Shown here in pieces: positions 1 to 9,750 of a DNA stretch of 64,000 nt. The position numbers and the translations under genes were made by a program. Each line of letters begins with the position of its first letter. The stretch's first letter is position 1. The notes beneath the pieces were generated by a model. The model did not search any database. It saw only the letters and a list, made by a program, of their open reading frames with translations, and was not told the DNA's origin. Source of the stretch: G965261055 sp965261055 [NCBI: Fibrobacteria bacterium]. Its GTDB lineage: Bacteria > Fibrobacterota > Fibrobacteria > UBA11236. The DNA lies in NCBI GenBank assembly GCA_965261055.1, contig OZ253440.1, positions 806,001-870,000 of the forward strand. Direction: 5' to 3'.

Positions 1-42
1 ATAAAACTTATTTAAATCACAATTTTACTACATTTTAGATTC

Positions 43-1302
43 ATGACTGTACTTTCTTCAGATTCTTTAAAAATTGCTCAAAACTCGCGAGATGCTTCTC
101 TTATATTAAGAACATTTACACACGCACAGCGTAATTTTTTTCTGAAAGATTTAGCTTCAGAGCTTCATAAACAACAAGATGTAATTTTGAGTGACAATAA
201 AAAAGATTTAAACCAAGCTCAAAAAAATAAACTTTCTTCAGCAATGATTGATAGACTTTCTCTCACTCCTGAACGCCTTAAGAATATTATTCAAAGTGTT
301 AGAAAAATAAAACAACTTCCCAATCCTTTAAATAAAACCTTAGAAACAAAAAAATCTCCAGAAGGTCTTAAAATTAAACGGACATCAACTCCTATTGGTT
401 CTATATTATTTATTTTTGAGTCTAGACCAAATGTTACCATTGATGGTGCTTCCCTTTGTATCAAGAGTGGAAATTCTGTTATTTTAAAAGGTGGTAAAGA
501 ATGCCTTTATACGAACCAAGCCTTTTACAAATGTATTCAAGCTAGCTTAACTAAAAATAAATTCCCCTTGAATGCCGTTCAACTCATTACAAATATTAAC
601 CATAATTTTATTAAAAATTTATTACAAAATGACAAAAACATTGATTTGGTTATTCCTCGTGGTGGCGAAGGTCTGATTCAATCCGTAGTTAAAAATTCCA
701 AGATACCAGTCATAAAACATTATAAGGGACTTTGTCATATATTCGTTGATGCTTCAGCTAATATTGAGAAATCATCTCATATTTTACTCAATGCAAAAGT
801 ACAGCGACCTGGTGTTTGCAACGCGATGGAGACTCTTCTTCTCCATGAAAAATTGGGTGTAACCAAAATTAAACAATTATTAAAACCTTTATTTAACGCA
901 TCTGTATGTATTATAGGATGCTCTGCAACTCGAAAAATTTTTAATACTATTAAATCCGCAAAAAGTATAGACTGGGATACAGAATACCTCAATCTTGATT
1001 TATCCGTTAAGATTGTTAAAAATTTAGATGCAGCGATTTTCCATATTCAAAAACACGGAACAAACCACACAGAAGCGATTTTATCTGAAGATAAACAATC
1101 TCAAAAAGAATTTATTTCTCGTATTGATAGCTCATCTGTTATGATCAATGCTTCCACCCGTTTTGCTGATGGAAGTGTTTACGGATTAGGTGCCGAAGTA
1201 GGTATTAGCACAGACCGTTTACATGCACGTGGTCCTATGGGAATTGAAAGCCTCACAACTTATCAATGGATTATAACTGGCTCTGGTCACATCCGTCAAT
1301 AA
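43..1302 (+). CDS. proA: Gamma-glutamyl phosphate reductase
   Basis: Cytoplasmic NADPH-dependent reductase that turns gamma-glutamyl phosphate into glutamate semialdehyde, the second step of proline synthesis. The 419-residue length is normal for ProA. The cofactor-region signature ESRPNVTIDGASLCIKSGN is near residues 126-144. The catalytic cysteine is Cys259 in QRPGVCNAMETLL. The C-terminal block FADGSVYGLGAEVGIST, followed by RGPMGIESLT, is the usual ProA ending. No proB (glutamate 5-kinase) lies next to it on the right; anything to the left is outside the window. The ATG at 43 is the first in frame and gives a standard N-terminus. Confidence 0.97.
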   Translation: MTVLSSDSLKIAQNSRDASLILRTFTHAQRNFFLKDLASELHKQQDVILSDNKKDLNQAQKNKLSSAMIDRLSLTPERLKNIIQSVRKIKQLPNPLNKTLETKKSPEGLKIKRTSTPIGSILFIFESRPNVTIDGASLCIKSGNSVILKGGKECLYTNQAFYKCIQASLTKNKFPLNAVQLITNINHNFIKNLLQNDKNIDLVIPRGGEGLIQSVVKNSKIPVIKHYKGLCHIFVDASANIEKSSHILLNAKVQRPGVCNAMETLLLHEKLGVTKIKQLLKPLFNASVCIIGCSATRKIFNTIKSAKSIDWDTEYLNLDLSVKIVKNLDAAIFHIQKHGTNHTEAILSEDKQSQKEFISRIDSSSVMINASTRFADGSVYGLGAEVGISTDRLHARGPMGIESLTTYQWIITGSGHIRQ

Positions 1303-1347
1303 TTTTTTACAACACCTTTATTCACAAATCATTCTATAGGAGAATCC

Positions 1348-2175
1348 ATGCAAGAACAAAACCCAATCAAAGCGAACCTTGTTGCCTTCATTGTTGCGGG
1401 GCTATTAATATTTATAGTTCTAGCTTTATTTCTAAATCCTTTTGTAACTATTAATGCTGGTGAACGAGGTATTCTTCTAAACTTTGGAGCCGTACAAAAT
1501 GAAATCCTCGCTGAAGGTTTACATTTTAAAATCCCTATTATGCAACAGATTGTACCTATTGATATTAAAATTCAAAAACTACAAACAGATTCTGAAGCCT
1601 CAACTAGAGACTTACAAAATACTCGCTTTTCAATTGTAGTAAACTATTCTATTAGCCCAACTAAAGTAAACTGGATTTACCAAAATATAGGTGTGAATTA
1701 TCGTAATCGGATCATTGACCCATCTGTCCAAGAAGTCGTTAAAGCTGTTACCGCAAAATATACTGCAGAACAACTCATTACCCAACGAGATGCTGTAAGC
1801 CAAGAAATTAAAATTTCTTTAAATGATAAACTAACAAAATATCATATCATCGTTAGCAACTTTTCAATTGTAAACTTTAGTTTTTCCGCTCAATTCACTC
1901 AAGCGATTGAAAACAAACAAATAGCTGAACAAAATGCTCTCAAAGCGAAAAGAGATTTACAACGTATTAAAATTGAAGCTCAACAAGAAATTGAACAAGC
2001 AAAAGCGGAAACAGAAGCCCTTCGCCTTAAAGGAAAAGAGGTTACTTCTGCACTGATTCAATTAAAAATCATTGAAGCTCAATTTGAAGCAATTAAGAAA
2101 TGGGACGGAAAGCTACCTCATATCACAACAGAATCTACACCCTTCTTAGACATTAAAAAATACGATTCTAGATAA
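1348..2175 (+). CDS. Prohibitin/HflC-like SPFH (band 7) membrane protein
   Basis: A 275-residue SPFH-domain protein. One N-terminal membrane segment (about residues 10-32) is followed by the band 7 core beginning INAGERGILLNFGAV. Next comes a long charged helical stretch (about 190-235, rich in Glu, Gln, Lys and Ala) expected to form a coiled coil. This is the layout of prohibitins and HflC/HflK, which build ring-shaped membrane scaffolds and modulate FtsH-type proteases. It has a clear AGGAG ribosome binding site 8 bases before the ATG. It is a single gene, not an hflK-hflC pair, and is closer in style to prohibitin. The partner protease is not in the window. The family is secure; the precise role is not. 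Confidence 0.88.
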   Translation: MQEQNPIKANLVAFIVAGLLIFIVLALFLNPFVTINAGERGILLNFGAVQNEILAEGLHFKIPIMQQIVPIDIKIQKLQTDSEASTRDLQNTRFSIVVNYSISPTKVNWIYQNIGVNYRNRIIDPSVQEVVKAVTAKYTAEQLITQRDAVSQEIKISLNDKLTKYHIIVSNFSIVNFSFSAQFTQAIENKQIAEQNALKAKRDLQRIKIEAQQEIEQAKAETEALRLKGKEVTSALIQLKIIEAQFEAIKKWDGKLPHITTESTPFLDIKKYDSR

Positions 2176-2203
2176 AAATACGAGCCTAAACGATAATTTC
2201 TCT

Positions 2204-2608
2204 ATGGCTCAACAATCTTTCTTAGATAAAATCAAATTTGATAGCAACGGTTTAGTGACAGCTGTTGCTGTTGATGTTAAAGATGGCGAAATTGTTATGC
2301 TTGCCTACGTGAATAAAGAAGCATTAACCAAAATTTTGGAAACAAAAATTATGCATTATTGGTCTCGCTCAAGGCAAGAGCTTTGGCTTAAAGGCGATAT
2401 TTCTGGAAATACTCAGAAAGTATGTCGTATTCGTATTGATTGTGATGGTGACGCTCTTCTTTTTGAAATAGAACCTCAAGGCGTTGGAGCCGCTTGCCAC
2501 GATGGTTATCGTTCTTGCTTTTATCGCGAATTTACAAAAGAAAATTCTTGGGAAATTATTCCTAACGAAAAACCTCTTTTTGATCCTAAAGAAATTTACA
2601 AAAAATAA
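2204..2608 (+). CDS. hisI: Phosphoribosyl-AMP cyclohydrolase
   Basis: Third step of histidine synthesis: opens the purine ring of phosphoribosyl-AMP in the cytoplasm. The 134 residues carry the family's metal-site motif CDGDALLFEIE and the downstream GAACHDGYRSCFY block with its conserved His and Cys residues. MLAYVNKEAL and HYWSRSRQELWLKG are also typical. There is no C-terminal HisE (pyrophosphohydrolase) domain, so hisE must be a separate gene if present. No other his gene is nearby, so it stands outside any his operon here. It begins 28 bases after the prohibitin-like gene and is probably cotranscribed with it. Confidence 0.95.
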   Translation: MAQQSFLDKIKFDSNGLVTAVAVDVKDGEIVMLAYVNKEALTKILETKIMHYWSRSRQELWLKGDISGNTQKVCRIRIDCDGDALLFEIEPQGVGAACHDGYRSCFYREFTKENSWEIIPNEKPLFDPKEIYKK

Positions 2609-2648
2609 GATTAGCAATATTCAAATACCATTTTAGCATCTCTAATTT

Positions 2649-3507
2649 ATGCCTTTCACATTATATGCCCCATTATTTTGAACCAAATTTACAAAAAATC
2701 AATAATTCTTAAAAACATTACCATTAAAAATTTGACTTCAAAAGAAAATGCATTGCTTATCCCGAATAACAAAGTTATTCTCGTTAGTAGAGTATTATCT
2801 GTGATGTTATTGATATCACAGTCACGAAAAATAAAACTAAATACATAGAAGGTTTTGTAAACAAAATACAACCAACCTTAAAGCCAAGTCTTTCTACATA
2901 CATCATTTAAAATGTGTGGATATAGCAACACCTTAGCTACGAACAACAACTTTTACTAAAACAACAACAGGTTAGTGACAACTTTGCAAAAAAAAAAAGC
3001 AAAAAATTAAGCTTGGTAGGCTACTATATTTTCCCCTTACACTTTAATAAAATTTTCTCATTCTCAGTAAAAGAATTCATCTACAGCCAGATTCATCAAA
3101 TGCCATTCGTTTAGGATCTCAAAAGTACGCCTTAGAACAAAATTTATCTTGTTATGATTTAAAACGAGAAAGTGCTTATCTAAGCCTAACAATTAAAACT
3201 TCATCTACAGATACAATTATGATTCTTTTACAAATTGACCTCTCCTTTAGAAAGAAGGAAAACCTAACTGTATTATTTTGTACTTACCTAAAACAGGTTT
3301 AATACCCGAAATCATTGAAATTTTAATTAAAGTAAGTGCGTCTAAGGTTCTTTATATTGGTTGTAACCTACATCTCAAGCAAGAGATGTTTCTAGTTTAT
3401 CACCCAATTACAATATCGTATCTGCACAACCCATAGATATGTTTCCAGATACACATCATATTGAAAATGTAGTTTTACTACAAAAAAATTCTTTTTTATT
3501 AGATTGA
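2649..3507 (+). pseudogene. Decayed TrmA/RlmD-family RNA (uracil-5-)-methyltransferase
   Basis: No long frame survives, but successive reading frames on the plus strand give the pieces of a TrmA-family enzyme in order. First is a TRAM-like start (ITIKNLTSK..., then GDVIDITVTKNKTKYIEGFV near 2795-2860). Then come Gln/Lys-rich remnants matching the helix before the catalytic core, SNAIRLGSQKYAL near 3095-3135, and VLYIGCN near 3340-3365 (counterpart of the catalytic VSCNP motif). It ends ARDVSSLSPNYNIVSAQPID then MFPDTHHIENVVLLQ (3382-3485), the characteristic C-terminus of RumA/RlmD. Many frameshifts and a shortfall of over 100 codons against the family's usual length show it is dead. Its end overlaps the 3' end of rarA by 9 bases. 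Confidence 0.8.
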
Positions 3508-4830
3508 TGAGTTCGGTTGCTTTAAAAACTGCAACCAATCTTTAATTTTTTTTTCATAACCTTCGTCCGATGGTTTGTAAAACTTTTCGTATTTAAGATG
3601 ATTAGGAAGATACTGTTGCTCAACCCAATGCTTAGAATAATCATGGGGATATTTGTATGACTCCTCATTTTTTGGAAAAGACGATCTTGAATAATCTTTT
3701 AAATGAGCTGGAACTTCGTTTGTCATTGAACGCTGTTCAACAATTTTAAGTGCTTCAAAATAATTTTTTGTGCTATTACTTTTAGCCGTTACACTTAAAT
3801 ACAAACAAGCATGAGCCAAATGATACTGACCTTCTGGTAAACCAATATGATCAAAAGCTTGAAAGCAAGACATAACAACTTTAATTGCGTTAGAATCCGC
3901 CAAACCAACATCTTCACTGGCAAGGATCATCATTCGTCGAAAAATAAAACGAGGATCCTCTCCAGCATGAATCATTTTTGCTAACCAATACAAAGAGGCG
4001 TCTGGATCTGAACCTCGTATAGACTTAATAAAAGCAGAAATAACATCGTAATGCTGATCTCCATTTTTATCGTAATTAACTTGTTTACTTTGCACCGTCT
4101 GTTCAATATAAGATAACTTGATTTTAATATCATCTTTTTTTAAAAAACGCACTGCAAGCTCTAAAGTATTTAAAGCAATTCTAGCATCTCCCGAAGCCAT
4201 TTCAATCAAATATTCTAAAGCATCCTCTTCAAAAGCAACACAAGATCCTATGTCTAACCCTTTTGATTTATCATGTAATGCTTTTTCTAGCATTCTTTGC
4301 AAATCAGAGCGTTCTAATAATTTAAATTGAAAAACCTGGCACCTAGATAATAAAGCTTTATTCACTGCAAAATAAGGGTTTTCAGTAGTTGCTCCTATTA
4401 AAATAATTAATCCGTTTTCAACAAAAGGCAATAAAGAATCTTGTTGAGCTTTATTAAAACGATGTAATTCATCAATAAACAAAATATGCTTTCTTTGTAT
4501 ACTTTGAGACCGATTAGCTGATTTAATCACTTCTCGTATTTCTTTAACTCCTGCAAAAACAGCATTAATTTGTGAAAAATCTGAATTCGTTTCTTGAGAG
4601 ATAATCCTAGCTAATGAAGTTTTACCAATTCCCGAAGGTCCATGAAAAATCATTGAAAAAATTTGATCACTCTCAATACTTTTTCTTAAGACACCTTCCA
4701 TCCCTAAGAAATGTTCTTGCCCAAAAAAGTCATTCAAACAAGAAGGACGCATACGAACAGCTAAGGGCTTTGAATTATTACTCTCATCAAGTGAAAATAA
4801 TGAGTTTTCTTCTGATTCAAATAGATCCAT
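3499..4830 (-). CDS. rarA: Replication-associated recombination protein A (MgsA/RarA, AAA+ ATPase)
   Basis: AAA+ ATPase of the RarA/Mgs1/WRNIP1 family, related to clamp-loader subunits, acting at stalled replication forks. The 443-residue protein has Walker A GPSGIGKT (64-71), Walker B ILFIDELHRF (Asp120-Glu121) and sensor 1 GATTENPYF. The C-terminal half holds the RarA-specific tetramerisation region, including RGSDPDASLYWLAKMIHAGEDP. The last section (SYKYPHDYSKHWVEQQYLP) is the conserved family ending. It starts 1 base after the stop of ctaB on the same strand, so the two are probably one transcript. Confidence 0.96.
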   Translation of the reverse strand: MDLFESEENSLFSLDESNNSKPLAVRMRPSCLNDFFGQEHFLGMEGVLRKSIESDQIFSMIFHGPSGIGKTSLARIISQETNSDFSQINAVFAGVKEIREVIKSANRSQSIQRKHILFIDELHRFNKAQQDSLLPFVENGLIILIGATTENPYFAVNKALLSRCQVFQFKLLERSDLQRMLEKALHDKSKGLDIGSCVAFEEDALEYLIEMASGDARIALNTLELAVRFLKKDDIKIKLSYIEQTVQSKQVNYDKNGDQHYDVISAFIKSIRGSDPDASLYWLAKMIHAGEDPRFIFRRMMILASEDVGLADSNAIKVVMSCFQAFDHIGLPEGQYHLAHACLYLSVTAKSNSTKNYFEALKIVEQRSMTNEVPAHLKDYSRSSFPKNEESYKYPHDYSKHWVEQQYLPNHLKYEKFYKPSDEGYEKKIKDWLQFLKQPNSSI

Positions 4831-4831
4831 T

Positions 4832-5731
4832 TTACTTAAAAAAAGGATTAGCTAGAAATACCATAATCACAGGCAAATAAAGTAATGAAAATAAAAATAC
4901 AGATAAAGCTGCCTTTTCCGTTCGACGAATGTAGAGCAACACCGCTTTATTCAAAAAAAGTATCCCTATAACCAGAGCTGCTAAAAGGTATGTCCAGTGA
5001 GCTGTACCCAAAGTAAAGGGAAGAACACTTACAACAATTAAAATTAAAATTTGTATAATCATTTGCCGAAAAGTCAAACCACCACTAGAATCTTTTGACG
5101 AAAGCATCACAAATTTAGCCTTTGCGTAATCTTCTCTATATATCCAATCCAAAGCTAAAAAATGTGGTATTTGCCAAAAAAAGAAAATAAAGAAAATAAC
5201 CAAGCCATCTAAGGTAACTTGACTTTGAACAGTAAGCCAGCCCATGATAGGAGGTAAAGCTCCAGGAACTCCACCTATTAAAGTACTCAATGTTGTCACT
5301 TTTTTTAATGGCGTGTAAATCAATACATATGAAACTAAAATACATAAACCAATCAATGTAACCGCAAAATTAATATTTAACCATAAAATAACTATTCCTA
5401 AAATTCCACAAAACAGACCATAAACAAGTGCTCCTAAAATTGTAATTTGTCCCAAGGGTAGTGGTCTAGCTTTGGTGCGATCCATTAAAGCATCTTGCTT
5501 AACTTCTAAAACTTGATTCAGAGAAAAACAACTCGTACAAATAAACAAAGTACCTAACATTAAATAACCAAATTGAGCCCAATCTATTGTACCTTGATTT
5601 AACGCATAAAAATACCCAAAAGCAACAGATAGTAAATTAAAACGAGTCATTTTAAACTTTGATAAATACCAAAAAACTGAAAATTTGTGAATCATGTAAA
5701 TCATAAGTCTAAAAGTAAAAATTAACAACAA
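4832..5731 (-). CDS. ctaB: Protoheme IX farnesyltransferase (heme O synthase)
   Basis: Polytopic inner-membrane UbiA-family prenyltransferase that adds farnesyl to heme B to give heme O for heme-copper oxidases, so the organism probably respires oxygen. The first prenyl-diphosphate site reads NQVLEVKQDALMDRTKARPL, with Glu in place of the first Asp of the usual D-x3-D. The second site region includes DWIYREDYAKAKFVML. About eight to nine hydrophobic segments are visible. The frame opens at 5731, but the start is probably one of the later Met codons (residue 11 or 14) just before HKFSVFWYLSKFK, because the family normally begins close to that block. Downstream partner: rarA. Confidence 0.93.
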   Translation of the reverse strand: MLLIFTFRLMIYMIHKFSVFWYLSKFKMTRFNLLSVAFGYFYALNQGTIDWAQFGYLMLGTLFICTSCFSLNQVLEVKQDALMDRTKARPLPLGQITILGALVYGLFCGILGIVILWLNINFAVTLIGLCILVSYVLIYTPLKKVTTLSTLIGGVPGALPPIMGWLTVQSQVTLDGLVIFFIFFFWQIPHFLALDWIYREDYAKAKFVMLSSKDSSGGLTFRQMIIQILILIVVSVLPFTLGTAHWTYLLAALVIGILFLNKAVLLYIRRTEKAALSVFLFSLLYLPVIMVFLANPFFK

Positions 5732-5794
5732 TAAAAATTAAAATAGTTATTCATATTATTGAATAACTCTAGTGATATTTGATAATTTTGTTTC

Positions 5795-7459
5795 ATGATA
5801 AACTATACAACTTCCAAAGATTTTATTCGAACACAAATTGACTTTGATTTAAAAAACAAAAAACACTCTCATATTATCACCCGTTTCCCCCCTGAACCCA
5901 ATGGTTATTTACACATCGGTCACGCAAAATCTATCTGCTTAAATTTTGGAATCTCTAAAGAATACCCCAATTCTTCTTGCAATTTAAGATTTGATGATAC
6001 AAACCCAGAAAAAGAAGAAACTCATTTTGTTGATGCCATTAAAAAAGATTTGAAATGGCTGAATGTCAAATGGAAAAACTTACATTTTTCATCAAACTAT
6101 TTTGACAAACTCTACCTGTCGGCAATTAAACTTATCAAAATGGGCAAAGCCTTTATTTGTGACCTTTCTATTGATGAAATTCGAGACTTTCGTGGTACAC
6201 TTTCCGAACCAGGAAGCGATAGTCCTTATCGCAACCGCTCTATAGAAGAAAATCTTTCTCTGTTTGGAAAAATGAAAAAAGGAGACTTTAAAGATGGCTT
6301 TTGTTGTTTAAGAGCAAAAATTGATATGACATCTGGAAATATTAATATGCGTGACCCTGTCTTGTATCGTATTCGTAAAGTGAATCATCCTAATTGTTCA
6401 ATACCTTGGAATATTTATCCTACGTATGATTATACACACTGCATCTCAGATGCAATTGAAAAAATAACTCATTCGCTTTGTACACTTGAATTTGAGGATC
6501 ACCGTCCTCTTTATAATTGGATTTTGGAAACACTTGAATTTGAAAAACCACTCCCCCAACAAATTGAATTTGCTAGACTAAATATGACCTACTGTTTAAT
6601 GAGTAAACGAAAATTATCTCAACTTGTCGATCAAAAATTTGTAGAAAATTGGTCTGATCCCAGAATGCCTACTTTATCTGGATTATGTCGCAGAGGCTAT
6701 ACAGCCTCTTCAATTCACACTTTTTGTCAAAAAATTGGCTTAGCTAAACGCAATAGTATAGTTGACATTCAACTTCTCGAATCTTGTATTCGCCAAGAGC
6801 TCAATCAAGTCGCTAATCGTATGATGGCAGTGCTCGATCCAGTCAAAGTCATTATTCAAAATTACCTCAAAGATAAAACCGAAAAACTTGAAGCTCGTAA
6901 TAATCCAGAAAATTTAGAATCAGGTACTCGATTCTTAACTTTTTCTAAAGAAATTTATATTGATCGCAGTGATTTTTTAGAAGATGCTCCTAAGAAATTT
7001 TTTCGGTTGAGTCCTGGCCATGAAGTACGCTTACGCTACGGCTATCTTATCAAATGCGAATCTTTTAAGAAAGATTCCGATGGAAATATTATTGAAATTT
7101 ACTGTTCCTATGATCCTAAAAGTAAAGGTGGGAAATCTTCCGATGGTAGACGCGTTAAAGGAATTATCCATTGGGTGGACGCTCAAGAACATAATACAAC
7201 CTCTGTTTATTTGTATGACCACCTATTTAATGTTAAAAATCCTGGTTCTTTTAAAGATTTGGGAAGCATTATAAACTCTTCTTCTCTAATTGTAAAACAA
7301 GCTAAAATTGAGAAACATTTAAGCCAAATGAAACAAGGAGAAAGGGTGCAGTTTGAACGTATAGGTTATTTTTATGTAGATAGGATAGAAAATGAACAAC
7401 CAGTTTTTCACCGCATTGTTAATTTAAAAGATACTTGGTCTAAATTACAAAAAAAGTAA
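5795..7459 (+). CDS. glnS: Glutaminyl-tRNA synthetase
   Basis: Class I aminoacyl-tRNA synthetase charging tRNA-Gln. The 554 residues are the normal bacterial GlnS length. The HIGH signature lies in PPEPNGYLHIGHAKS (His40-His43) and the KMSKS equivalent is MSKRK at 269-273. The tRNA-binding beta-barrel domains follow, with EIYIDRSDF and LSPGHEVRLRYGYLIKC. Having GlnS implies direct glutaminylation, not only the Glu-tRNA amidotransferase route. The gene is convergent with the DUF445 gene, leaving one base between the stops. Confidence 0.97.
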   Translation: MINYTTSKDFIRTQIDFDLKNKKHSHIITRFPPEPNGYLHIGHAKSICLNFGISKEYPNSSCNLRFDDTNPEKEETHFVDAIKKDLKWLNVKWKNLHFSSNYFDKLYLSAIKLIKMGKAFICDLSIDEIRDFRGTLSEPGSDSPYRNRSIEENLSLFGKMKKGDFKDGFCCLRAKIDMTSGNINMRDPVLYRIRKVNHPNCSIPWNIYPTYDYTHCISDAIEKITHSLCTLEFEDHRPLYNWILETLEFEKPLPQQIEFARLNMTYCLMSKRKLSQLVDQKFVENWSDPRMPTLSGLCRRGYTASSIHTFCQKIGLAKRNSIVDIQLLESCIRQELNQVANRMMAVLDPVKVIIQNYLKDKTEKLEARNNPENLESGTRFLTFSKEIYIDRSDFLEDAPKKFFRLSPGHEVRLRYGYLIKCESFKKDSDGNIIEIYCSYDPKSKGGKSSDGRRVKGIIHWVDAQEHNTTSVYLYDHLFNVKNPGSFKDLGSIINSSSLIVKQAKIEKHLSQMKQGERVQFERIGYFYVDRIENEQPVFHRIVNLKDTWSKLQKK

Positions 7460-7460
7460 T

Positions 7461-8075
7461 TTAACTAAAAACTACAAAAATGACTGTTTGAATAATTCCT
7501 ATTAAGAAACCGATGATAGCTCCTAACCTCTGAATTAAAACAATTTCGTTCTTAGCAATATTTTTAACCATTTTTTCTAAGCGTTCCAAATCAAATTCTA
7601 AAATATTTTTTTCTACAATCTGTTGGACATTCAATTTAGATTGAGCTATTTTTTGAATATGTTCTATCAAATTCTGAGGATCTTTTGAAAAAAGTTCAGC
7701 AGCTTTATCTCTTAACCCACCTAAACTTTCAGAATTAACAAACATTTTAATCATAGGGCTAGCATCTAATATTTCATCTATTTTTTCATCCCATTTTTTA
7801 CTAATATAATGCTTTATTACATCTGAAACATCTTCGGGCTGTATCCAATTAACCAAATCTTTCTCAGTAAAAAATTCTTGAGCAATCTCCCTTGAAATTC
7901 TCTCAGCAATTTGAACATGTCTCTTAGGAACTAATCCCCACAATTTAAAACCCAAAATAGAAATAGGTTTTACAGGTCGAAATAACATTTGAATTGCTAA
8001 AAAATTAGTCAACCATCCAATCACTCCAGACAAAAGTGGTATTAAAATTATAAATAAAATATTAATATATTCCAT
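7461..8075 (-). CDS. DUF445 family membrane protein
   Basis: A 204-residue protein with the DUF445/YheB family layout. The N-terminal membrane segment contains GWLTNFLAIQMLFRPVKP, followed by GLVPKRHVQIAERIS. A charged helical middle follows, with a second hydrophobic segment at the C-terminus (AIIGFLIGIIQTVIFVVF). The family's biochemical role is unknown. This one is at the short end of the family, with a single copy of the central region. It is preceded on the same strand by the broken UPF0104 gene, 24 bases away, so the pair may once have been an operon. Confidence 0.85.
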   Translation of the reverse strand: MEYINILFIILIPLLSGVIGWLTNFLAIQMLFRPVKPISILGFKLWGLVPKRHVQIAERISREIAQEFFTEKDLVNWIQPEDVSDVIKHYISKKWDEKIDEILDASPMIKMFVNSESLGGLRDKAAELFSKDPQNLIEHIQKIAQSKLNVQQIVEKNILEFDLERLEKMVKNIAKNEIVLIQRLGAIIGFLIGIIQTVIFVVFS

Positions 8076-8099
8076 ACTTACTTTTTTTAAGTTTCATCA

Positions 8100-9046
8100 C
8101 TATTGTTTAATCTTTTTTGTTTTAAACAAGTATAGTAACAACACTAAAACAAAACCAATTAAGATTGATGGCAATACTACAACATAGAAAAGCATTGCCA
8201 TCGAAACGCAATCAACACTGCTAACTCCTACTAAACTTGTAAAAAGTAAAATATTAACACCTTCTCTCACTCCAATATTAAAAAAAGTAAGAGGAAATAT
8301 GTGAATCATCCCAATTAAAGGGGTAAAAATCAATAATGCAGAAAAAGGAATTGGTAAATTCAATGATTTAACAATAAAATATATTGATAAAATTTGAAAC
8401 ACCTGAATTAGCACAGTTATAATTATAGTTTGCTTAAAATGTTTTCTCCAATTATCAAGAATCTTTACCCATTTTTGGAAAAACAATATTTTTTTCAAAA
8501 ATGAAATTTTCTTTAGATAACTCCAGAACAGAAGACCTAAAATAGAAACGATCATACAAATAGACATTGGTAAAATAAAGTAGAGGAAAAGGAGTCATGT
8601 AATCATGAAACCAAATCATAGATATCCAAAAAATAACTTGAATCGTCATGAAACCAAAAACTCTACCTATTACTAAAGATTGAGCAGAATCAAATTGAGA
8701 TTTTATTTGTTTCCCAAGAATAGTTGACCTTACAACATCACCACCAAAACTGGAGGGCAAAAACAAACTAGCAAAAGCACCTATATAGATTAACTTTAAA
8801 AAAAGCCATAAAGAAGGTAGAGGACGCCTAGATAGCAATATCCTCCATCTCCAAGCTTGTAGAAAATTTATCACAACAGTTTGCACTAAAATTGATAAAA
8901 ACAAAAACCATAAAGAAGTGTTTTTAATCGTTTCCCAAACTTGAGGAAAAGGGATAAAAATTAAAAATGATCCATAGAATAACTAGAGTCAAAACTAACT
9001 TAAACAGTTTTGATTTTAGCACCAAAATAATTTTATTTAAAAACAT
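8100..9046 (-). pseudogene. Frameshifted UPF0104 / lysylphosphatidylglycerol synthase-type transmembrane protein
   Basis: Three overlapping frames on the minus strand together make one polytopic protein of about 310 residues of the UPF0104/AglD flippase-like family. The N-terminal piece starts at an ATG at 9046 (MFLNKIILVLKSKLFKLV). A frame change near 8965 leads into WETIKNTSLW and the family's QAWRWRILLS motif. That frame contains FLPSSFGGDVVRS, equivalent to the family's conserved PGGxGD-type loop. A second frame change near 8570 leads into the C-terminal piece with FFNIGVREGVNILLF. At least two frameshifts are needed, so a functional product is unlikely unless the sequence is in error. 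Confidence 0.78.
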
Positions 9047-9145
9047 AAATTTCTAAAGCGTCAATATTAAATTGAAAGCAAAATATAACTTAAATCAAAT
9101 AAAGCTGAATCTATTTAATTTGTTTAATTATTACATTTATACAAA

Positions 9146-9724
9146 ATGACTTATTTTTTAAAAAAAATCCCTTTTATTCTTTCCACAATTTTAAAAACTC
9201 TTTTCTTTAAAAAAATTTTAACATCCTTCATGCAGCTATGGATTTCTAGCCTAAGAATTAATTTTAACTGTTCCACTCCCTGCTTAAACAATACCCTTAT
9301 TGCAGTTTGGCATACTGATCTGTTAATTGCAATTGCAACTTTCCAAAAGCAACATTTTCATATTATGGTTTCTGCCAGCCAAGACGGCGATTTTTTAACC
9401 AATATTTGCAAAAACAGAGGCTACACAATACATCGTGGTAGCACAAGTAGAAGAGCATTAAGTGGTATTCGAAGTATGATAAAATCAACATCAACCGATA
9501 ACACTCAAAAACGATTTTGTATGACTCTGGATGGTCCTAAGGGACCTGCGTATAAAGTTTCAAAAGGGGCACATTGGCTAAGTCAAAAGTTAAATGTTCC
9601 CGCATTTATTATGAAAACTTCTTGCTCTTTCTATTTTCGTTTACCAACTTGGGACAAGACTATTATCCCATTACCTTTTTCAAGAATAGAAGTAAGCTTA
9701 ATAAATTATTTTCTACATTTGTGA
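9146..9724 (+). CDS. DUF374 lysophospholipid acyltransferase family protein
   Basis: A 192-residue member of the DUF374 branch of the glycerolipid/lipid A acyltransferase fold, likely inner-membrane associated and acting in lipid or LPS acylation. Visible family blocks: VWHTDLLIAIA (the catalytic His region), SASQDGDFLTNI, RGSTSRRAL, LDGPKGPAYKVSKGA and the C-terminal TWDKTIIPLPFSRIEV. An N-terminal hydrophobic, Lys-rich stretch probably anchors it. The substrate cannot be told from the sequence. It is followed 26 bases later by the GH2-like gene on the same strand. Confidence 0.85.
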   Translation: MTYFLKKIPFILSTILKTLFFKKILTSFMQLWISSLRINFNCSTPCLNNTLIAVWHTDLLIAIATFQKQHFHIMVSASQDGDFLTNICKNRGYTIHRGSTSRRALSGIRSMIKSTSTDNTQKRFCMTLDGPKGPAYKVSKGAHWLSQKLNVPAFIMKTSCSFYFRLPTWDKTIIPLPFSRIEVSLINYFLHL

Positions 9725-9750
9725 AAGATTCACATTAAAAATAGTTTTTT

